A DNA stretch of 64,000 nucleotides from Strigamia acuminata. Its lineage: Eukaryota > Arthropoda > Chilopoda > Geophilomorpha > Linotaeniidae. The stretch spans positions 5,647,575 to 5,711,574 of the forward strand of contig OX442324.1 of the NCBI GenBank assembly GCA_949358305.1, read 5' to 3'. Under the pieces are notes generated by a model, which was given only the letters and a program-made list of their open reading frames with translations, was not told the origin of the DNA and did not search any database. Each line of letters starts with the position of its first letter. Position 1 is the stretch's first letter. Both the position numbers and the translations under genes were made by a program. This document shows, piece after piece, positions 57,193-64,000 of the stretch.

Positions 57193-60100
57193 ATCCCGTT
57201 ACGGCCCTTGGCCGTAACGGGCCGTTACGGGATCGTGACGGGACCGTCGGCGGCCCGTTAACGGCCCGAACGACTCCATGCGGGCCGTTGACGGGCCGTT
57301 AACGGGCCGTTACGGCGTAAATCGAAAAAATCAACAACCGACAACACGTACGTGAAAACGCGTACAACATTCATAGACATTAATCTCGAATCCTGTTTTT
57401 GGTTTTACGCCGTTAACGGGCCGTTAACGGCCCGCACAGGCCGTGACGGGATCGTGACGGGACCGTCGGCGGCCCGTTAACGGCCCGCACGGGCCGTGAC
57501 GGGATCGTGACGGGACCGTTGGCGGCCCGTTAACGGCCCGCACGCGCCGTTACGGGATCGTGACGGGACCGTCGGCGGCCCGTTAACGGCCCGAACGACT
57601 CCATGCGGGCCGTTGACGGGCCGTTAACGGGCCGTTACGGCGTAAATCGAAAAAATCAACAACCGACAACACGTACGTGAAAACGCGTACAACATTCATA
57701 GACATTAATCTCGAATCCTGTTTTTGGTTTTACGCCGTTAACGGGCCGTTAACGGCCCGCACAGGCCGTGACGGGATCGTGACGGGACCGTCGGCGGCCC
57801 GTTAACGGCCCGCACGGGCCGTGACGGGATCGTGACGGGACCGTTGGCGGCCCGTTAACGGCCCGCACGCGCCGTGACGGGACCGTGACGGGACCGTCGG
57901 CGGCCCGTTAACGGCCCGTACGACTCCATGCGGGCCGTTGACGGGCCGTTAACGGGCCGTTAACGGGCCGTTAACGGCGTAAATCGAAAAAATCAACAAC
58001 CGACAACACGTACGTGAAAACGCGTACAACATTCATAGACATTAATCTCGAATCCTGTTTTTGGTTTTACGCCGTTAACGGGCCGTTAACGGGCCGTTAA
58101 CGGCCCGTTAACGGCCCGTTAACGGCCCGCGTGAGGTCGTACGGGCCGTCGGCGAGCCGAAGTCCGGGAACGAAGGCCGTGACGGGATCGTGACGGGACT
58201 GTCGGCGGCCCGTTAACGGCCCGCACGGGCCGTGACGGGATCGTGACGGGACCGTCACGATCCCGTTAACGGCCCGTACGACTCCATGCGGGCCGTTGAC
58301 GGGCCGTTGACGGGCCGTTGACGGGCCGTTAACGGGCCGTTACGGCGTAAATCGAAAAAATCAACAACCGACAACACGTACGTGAAAACGCGTACAACAT
58401 TCATAGACATTAATCTCGAATCCTGTTTTTGGTTTTACGCCGTTAACGGGCCGTTAACGGGCCGTTAACGGCCCGTTAACGGCCCGTTAACGGCCCGCGT
58501 GAGGTCGTACGGGCCGTCGGCGAGCCGAAGTCCGGGAACGAAGGCCGTGACGGGATCGTGACGGGACTGTCGGCGGCCCGTTAACGGCCCGCACGGGCCG
58601 TGACGGGATCGTGACGGGACCGTCACGATCCCGTTAACGGCCCGTACGACTCCATGCGGGCCGTTGACGGGCCGTTGACGGGCCGTTAACGGGCCGTTAA
58701 CGGGCCGTTAACGGGCCGTTACGGCGTAAATCAAAAAAATCAACAACCGACAACACGTACGTGAAAACGCGTACAACATTCATAGACATTAATCTCGAAT
58801 CCTGTTTTTGGTTTTACGCCGTTAACGGGCCGTTAACGGCCCGTTAACGGCCCGCACAGGCCGTGACGGGATCGTGACGGGACCGTCGGCGGCCCGTTAA
58901 CGGCCCGCACGGGCCGTGACGGGATCGTGACGAGACCGTCGGCGGCCCGTTAACGGCCCGCACGGGCCGTGACGGGATCGTGACGGGACCGTCACGATCC
59001 CGTTAACGGCCCGTACGACTCCATGCGGGCCGTTGACGGGCCGTTGACGGGCCGTTGACGGGCCGTTAACGGGCCGTTAACGGGCCGTTAACGGGCCGTT
59101 ACGGCGTAAATCGAAAAAATCAACAACCGACAACACGTACGTGAAAACGCGTACAACATTCATAGACATTAATCTCGAATCCTGTTTTTGGTTTTACGCC
59201 GTTAACGGGCCGTTAACGGCCCGCACAGGCCGTGACGGGATCGTGACGGGACCGTCGGCGGCCCGTTAACGGCCCGCACGGGCCGTGACGGGATCGTGAC
59301 GGGACCGTTGGCGGCCCGTTAACGGCCCGCACGCGCCGTGACGGGACCGTGACGGGACCGTCGGCGGCCCGTTAACGGCCCGTACGACTCCATGCGGGCC
59401 GTTGACGGGCCGTTAACGGGCCGTTAACGGGCCGTTAACGGCGTAAATCGAAAAAATCAACAACCGACAACACGTACGTGAAAACGCGTACAACATTCAT
59501 AGACATTAATCTCGAATCCTGTTTTTGGTTTTACGCCGTTAACGGGCCGTTAACGGGCCGTTAACGGCCCGTTAACGGCCCGTTAACGGCCCGCGTGAGG
59601 TCGTACGGGCCGTCGGCGAGCCGAAGTCCGGGAACGAAGGCCGTGACGGGATCGTGACGGGACTGTCGGCGGCCCGTTAACGGCCCGCACGGGCCGTGAC
59701 GGGATCGTGACGGGACCGTCACGATCCCGTTAACGGCCCGTACGACTCCATGCGGGCCGTTGACGGGCCGTTGACGGGCCGTTGACGGGCCGTTAACGGG
59801 CCGTTACGGCGTAAATCGAAAAAATCAACAACCGACAACACGTACGTGAAAACGCGTACAACATTCATAGACATTAATCTCGAATCCTGTTTTTGGTTTT
59901 ACGCCGTTAACGGGCCGTTAACGGGCCGTTAACGGCCCGTTAACGGCCCGTTAACGGCCCGCGTGAGGTCGTACGGGCCGTCGGCGAGCCGAAGTCCGGG
60001 AACGAAGGCCGTGACGGGATCGTGACGGGACTGTCGGCGGCCCGTTAACGGCCCGCACGGGCCGTGACGGGATCGTGACGGGACCGTCACGATCCCGTTA

Positions 60101-62560
60101 ACGGCCCGTACGACTCCATGCGGGCCGTTGACGGGCCGTTGACGGGCCGTTAACGGGCCGTTAACGGGCCGTTAACGGGCCGTTACGGCGTAAATCAAAA
60201 AAATCAACAACCGACAACACGTACGTGAAAACGCGTACAACATTCATAGACATTAATCTCGAATCCTGTTTTTGGTTTTACGCCGTTAACGGGCCGTTAA
60301 CGGCCCGTTAACGGCCCGCACAGGCCGTGACGGGATCGTGACGGGACCGTCGGCGGCCCGTTAACGGCCCGCACGGGCCGTGACGGGATCGTGACGAGAC
60401 CGTCGGCGGCCCGTTAACGGCCCGCACGGGCCGTGACGGGATCGTGACGGGACCGTCACGATCCCGTTAACGGCCCGTACGACTCCATGCGGGCCGTTGA
60501 CGGGCCGTTGACGGGCCGTTGACGGGCCGTTAACGGGCCGTTAACGGGCCGTTAACGGGCCGTTACGGCGTAAATCAAAAAAATCAACAACCGACAACAC
60601 GTACGTGAAAACGCGTACAACATTCATAGACATTAATCTCGAATCCTGTTTTTGGTTTTACGCCGTTAACGGGCCGTTAACGGCCCGTTAACGGCCCGCA
60701 CAGGCCGTGACGGGATCGTGACGGGACCGTCGGCGGCCCGTTAACGGCCCGCACGGGCCGTGACGGGATCGTGACGAGACCGTCGGCGGCCCGTTAACGG
60801 CCCGCACGGGCCGTGACGGGATCGTGACGGGACCGTCACGATCCCGTTAACGGCCCGTACGACTCCATGCGGGCCGTTGACGGGCCGTTGACGGGCCGTT
60901 GACGGGCCGTTAACGGGCCGTTACGGCGTAAATCGAAAAAATCAACAACCGACAACACGTACGTGAAAACGCGTACAACATTCATAGACATTAATCTCGA
61001 ATCCTGTTTTTGGTTTTACGCCGTTAACGGGCCGTTAACGGGCCGTTAACGGCCCGTTAACGGCCCGTTAACGGCCCGCGTGAGGTCGTACGGGCCGTCG
61101 GCGAGCCGAAGTCCGGGAACGAAGGCCGTGACGGGATCGTGACGGGACTGTCGGCGGCCCGTTAACGGCCCGCACGGGCCGTGACGGGATCGTGACGGGA
61201 CCGTCACGATCCCGTTAACGGCCCGTACGACTCCATGCGGGCCGTTGACGGGCCGTTGACGGGCCGTTAACGGGCCGTTAACGGGCCGTTAACGGGCCGT
61301 TACGGCGTAAATCAAAAAAATCAACAACCGACAACACGTACGTGAAAACGCGTACAACATTCATAGACATTAATCTCGAATCCTGTTTTTGGTTTTACGC
61401 CGTTAACGGGCCGTTAACGGCCCGTTAACGGCCCGCACAGGCCGTGACGGGATCGTGACGGGACCGTCGGCGGCCCGTTAACGGCCCGCACGGGCCGTGA
61501 CGGGATCGTGACGAGACCGTCGGCGGCCCGTTAACGGCCCGCACGGGCCGTGACGGGATCGTGACGGGACCGTCACGATCCCGTTAACGGCCCGTACGAC
61601 TCCATGCGGGCCGTTGACGGGCCGTTGACGGGCCGTTGACGGGCCGTTAACGGGCCGTTACGGCGTAAATCGAAAAAATCAACAACCGACAACACGTACG
61701 TGAAAACGCGTACAACATTCATAGACATTAATCTCGAATCCTGTTTTTGGTTTTACGCCGTTAACGGGCCGTTAACGGGCCGTTAACGGCCCGTTAACGG
61801 CCCGTTAACGGCCCGCACAGGCCGTGACGGGATCGTGACGGGACCGTCGGCGGCCCGTTAACGGCCCGCACGGGCCGTGACGGGATCGTGACGGGACCGT
61901 CGGCGGCCCGTTAACGGCCCGCACGGGCCGTGACGGGATCGTGACGGGACCGTCGGCGGCCCGTTAACGGCCCGCACGGGCCGTGACGGGATCGTGACGG
62001 GACCGTCGGCGGCCCGTTAACGGCCCGCACGGGCCGTGACGGGATCGTGACGGGACCGTCGGCGGCCCGTTAACGGCTTGTACGGGCCGTTACGGGATCG
62101 TGACGGGACCGTGACGGGACCGTCGGCGGCCCGTTAACGGCCCGTACGATTCCATGCGGGCCGTTGACGGGATCGTGACGGGACCGTCGGCAGCCCGTTA
62201 ACGGCCCGCACGGGCCGTGACGGGATCGTGACGGGACCGTCGGCGGCCCGTTAACGGCCCGCACGAGCCGTGACGGGATCGTGACGGGACCGTTGGCGGC
62301 CCGTTAACGGCCCGCACGGGCCGTGACGGGATCGTGACGGGACCGTCGGCGGCCCGTTAACGGCTTGTACGGGCCGTTACGGGATCGTGACGGGACCGTC
62401 GGCGGCCCGTTAACGGCCCGCACGGGCCGTTAACGGGGTCGTTACGGGACCGTCGGCGGCCCGTGCGGCGGCCTCGCCAACCTCGTGCGGCCCGTTAACG
62501 GCCCGTACGGGCCGTTACGGGGCCGTTGCGGGATCGTCGGCGGCCCGTTAACGGCCCGCA
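57193..62560. repeat. GC-rich palindromic satellite with higher-order organisation
   Basis: Thirteen monomers, each with a conserved unique core of about 100 bases (GTAAATCGAAAAAATCAACA to CTGTTTTTGGTTTTACGCC), embedded in short palindromic units of GGGCCGTTAACGGCCC type. Cores start at 57317, 57642, 57979, 58347, 58726, 59106, 59443, 59811, 60190, 60570, 60928, 61307 and 61664. The spacing 337-368-379-380 occurs twice in a row, a 1,464-base higher-order unit. From about 61800 to 62560 only the core-free sub-repeat (GTGACGGGATCGTGACGGGA) remains. Confidence 0.95.
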
Positions 62561-63077
62561 CGGGACAACGGGCGCCAACGAGCGCCGGTAGTCCCGGTAA
62601 TTTGTTTCAAAATAAATATTTGTCACCGTCTCCCCTCCCTCCTCCTCCTCCCCCTCCTCTCCCTCTCGAGGCCAGACACGGCCGCTCCAAAATACGAACC
62701 ACGACGATGCCTCCGTACCGATAGACCGAGTGGGTCGCGCGACAGACAATGCGCGCAAACTACCGTCGGCGCACGGTGTGCACGGCGCAACACCACGGAA
62801 GTAACTACCGGTGCGCCCCTCGTGCGTGCGAGGCAACCCCGAGCTCGCTTAAAGAAGCCACGCAACAACGACCGAGTTCGTTTATCTATTTATTTATTTT
62901 TTATTCGTCTAGCATTTTAAACGAATCGATGAAAACAAATGAAAACAAACAAACAAATTAATAAACAAATCGAATACATAAAAAAATAAAATAAAATAAA
63001 ATAAAATAAAATAAAATAAAGATGAAATGAAATGAAATAAAATGAAATATTGGCCGTTTCGATCCTCGATGTCGCCT
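62561..63077. other. Spacer with CT-rich tract and AAAAT microsatellite
   Basis: 62625-62670 is CCT-rich, and 62980-63050 is an AAAAT/AAATG microsatellite. The GC-rich part between could belong to a gene (CpG-rich), but no exon is recognised. Confidence 0.4.
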
Positions 63078-63227
63078 TTATCTGCCTATCCATCTATTCT
63101 GAAATGAGAGAAGAAAAGATGAGTATTCGAAGAGGCGCTTAGTGGAGAATTCGCTCACTGTCCCGTTTCTTCGACTCGCGGGTAACCGCCGGTGCGTCGG
63201 AGGAGCCACCAGTGTTGGGTGGCGGCT

Positions 63228-63251
63228 AAAAAAAAAAAAAAAAAAAAAAAA
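63228..63251. repeat. Poly-A tract
   Basis: An uninterrupted run of about 24 A after GGCGGCT, inside the probable intron of the minus-strand gene. It could be a retroposed poly-A tail but has no visible body. Confidence 0.6.
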
Positions 63252-63329
63252 ACGAATGTTTGTCGAAATACGGGGAAAAAAAGGTGCGTACATGCACGGT
63301 GAACGTTTTCCACCGACTGACTCACTCAC

Positions 63330-63917
63330 CATGCGCATCAGCATTCTAACTATAGCGCGGTGCGCGTCCAACGCCAAACGCGAGAACACGGGGCCTCCAG
63401 CCGGGAGCAACTCGACTCCATCGGCGACGTCTCGGTCGTCGCTCTCTTCCTCCTCTTCCTCTTCATCTTCTTCTTCTTCCTCTTCTTCTCCTTCTCCTCC
63501 CTCTCCTCCTTCTTCGCCCTCTCCCTCCTCCGCCACTGTCTTTGCCGGAGCCTCCAGCCCGCCCGACAAGGGAGCGGCGGACGACGTAGATGGGACGGCG
63601 TCGCTCGACGACGAGGCGACGACGCGCGCTGGCGACGATTCTCCGTCTTGACGCGGCTGGAAAATGGAGGGGGAATAGGCGAATGAATAGACGAATGAAC
63701 GACGACAATCTTGACGGGATACCTTTTTGGTTGGCGCCGGATCGCCCGCTTCCCCGGGACGCTTTACCGTTCGCTGCGTCTCCGGCGACTGTGGCTGCGT
63801 CGGCGTCTCCGACGTCCCCGGTGACGGTGGTTGCGACGGTAGCTGCGACTGCGGCGGCTGCAGCTGCGTCAGCGCCTCGTTCTCGCTCCCACTCTCGCTC
63901 TCGTTTTCGATCGGCAT
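63330..63917 (-). CDS. Partial gene for an acidic, low-complexity protein (two exons)
   Basis: Exon 63723-63917 begins after the acceptor CTTCTCTACAG with ATG in frame (MPIENESESGSENEALTQLQ), so it is either a first coding exon after a 5' UTR intron or an internal exon. It ends PAPTKK before GTATCC. A 66-base intron (63657-63722, ending TTTTCCAG) joins it in phase 0 to exon 63330-63656. That exon has a long run of glutamate and aspartate (about 40 residues) followed by ELLPAGGPVFSRLALDAHRA and IVRMLMRM, then an excellent donor ATG|GTGAGT. The conserved-looking tail could be the start of a folded domain. The composition suggests a nuclear protein, but no family is recognised. The next exon must lie left of 63330 and was not found. 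Confidence 0.55.
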
Positions 63918-64000
63918 CTGTAGAGAAGGAATAAATTAAATTAAATTGAATTAAATCGAAGCGCGAGCGCGGTAAAACCGAAAGAAGAAGGGGTGGAGGT

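Noticed and set aside
57193-62560. CRISPR-like array appearance (conserved core with regular spacing)
   Set aside because: The cores are about 100 bases, the spacers are themselves palindromic repeats rather than unique, and the genome is eukaryotic. Satellite DNA.
62070-62836. Frames in the satellite end and CT-rich spacer (64-113 codons)
   Set aside because: Composed of satellite triplets or CCT-rich low complexity; no start context or domain.

Overview
The window is eukaryotic, most likely an arthropod and probably an insect. It has many short GT-AG introns (mostly 52-80 bases), an AT-rich background, CCTAA/TTAGG telomere-type repeats, and Ty1/copia elements whose primer-binding site resembles that of Drosophila copia. 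The species cannot be named from the sequence. No bacterial genes, tRNA genes or CRISPR arrays were seen.

The backbone is a tandem segmental duplication. Each unit carries (i) the last exons of an INF2/Form3-like formin, (ii) about 1.9 kb of spacer with a small inverted-repeat element, (iii) a gene of about 32 coding exons for a secreted protein of about 1,970 residues, and (iv) 9-base satellite arrays, an inverted-repeat element with telomeric repeats inside it, and a minisatellite. The protein reads: signal peptide, vWA, EGF, GCC2-type cysteine repeats, sushi, HYR x2, sushi, more GCC2 repeats, EGF, pentraxin, EGF, VWC, VWD. Its first part matches SVEP1, but the end is VWC-VWD. Gene copy 1 (1454-9317) has lost one splice acceptor through a 26-base deletion. 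Copy 2 (18651-31344) carries a full Copia element in a coding exon. Copy 3 (54381-56051) is cut off inside a sushi exon by a second, inverted member of the same Copia family. None of the three copies is clearly intact.

Layout: 1-1300 holds two facing copies of an unidentified exon and a weak neuroparsin-like exon. 1454-9317 is gene copy 1. 10420-14882 holds satellites and 15084-16300 repeats. 16339-16742 is a formin tail. 18651-31344 is gene copy 2 with Copia-1 at 21951-26750. 32454-36436 repeats the satellite and repeat block. 36475-36707 plus 52371-52474 is a second formin tail, split by a 15.6 kb LTR element (36726-52317, minus strand) that has 1.9 kb LTRs and a gag-like ORF but no pol. 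That element itself contains a complete Copia-2 (40320-46243). 54381-56051 is truncated gene copy 3. 57193-62560 is a GC-rich palindromic satellite with higher-order organisation. 63330-63917 is part of an unidentified minus-strand gene coding for an acidic protein.

Order of events, inferred: the units arose by tandem duplication. The right part of copy 1 (after about 6757) was then made nearly identical to copy 2 by gene conversion, unequal crossing-over or very recent duplication. Copia-1 and the large LTR element inserted next, and Copia-2 inserted last, into the large element. Long identical repeats and satellites make assembly errors possible, so the unit structure should be confirmed with long reads.
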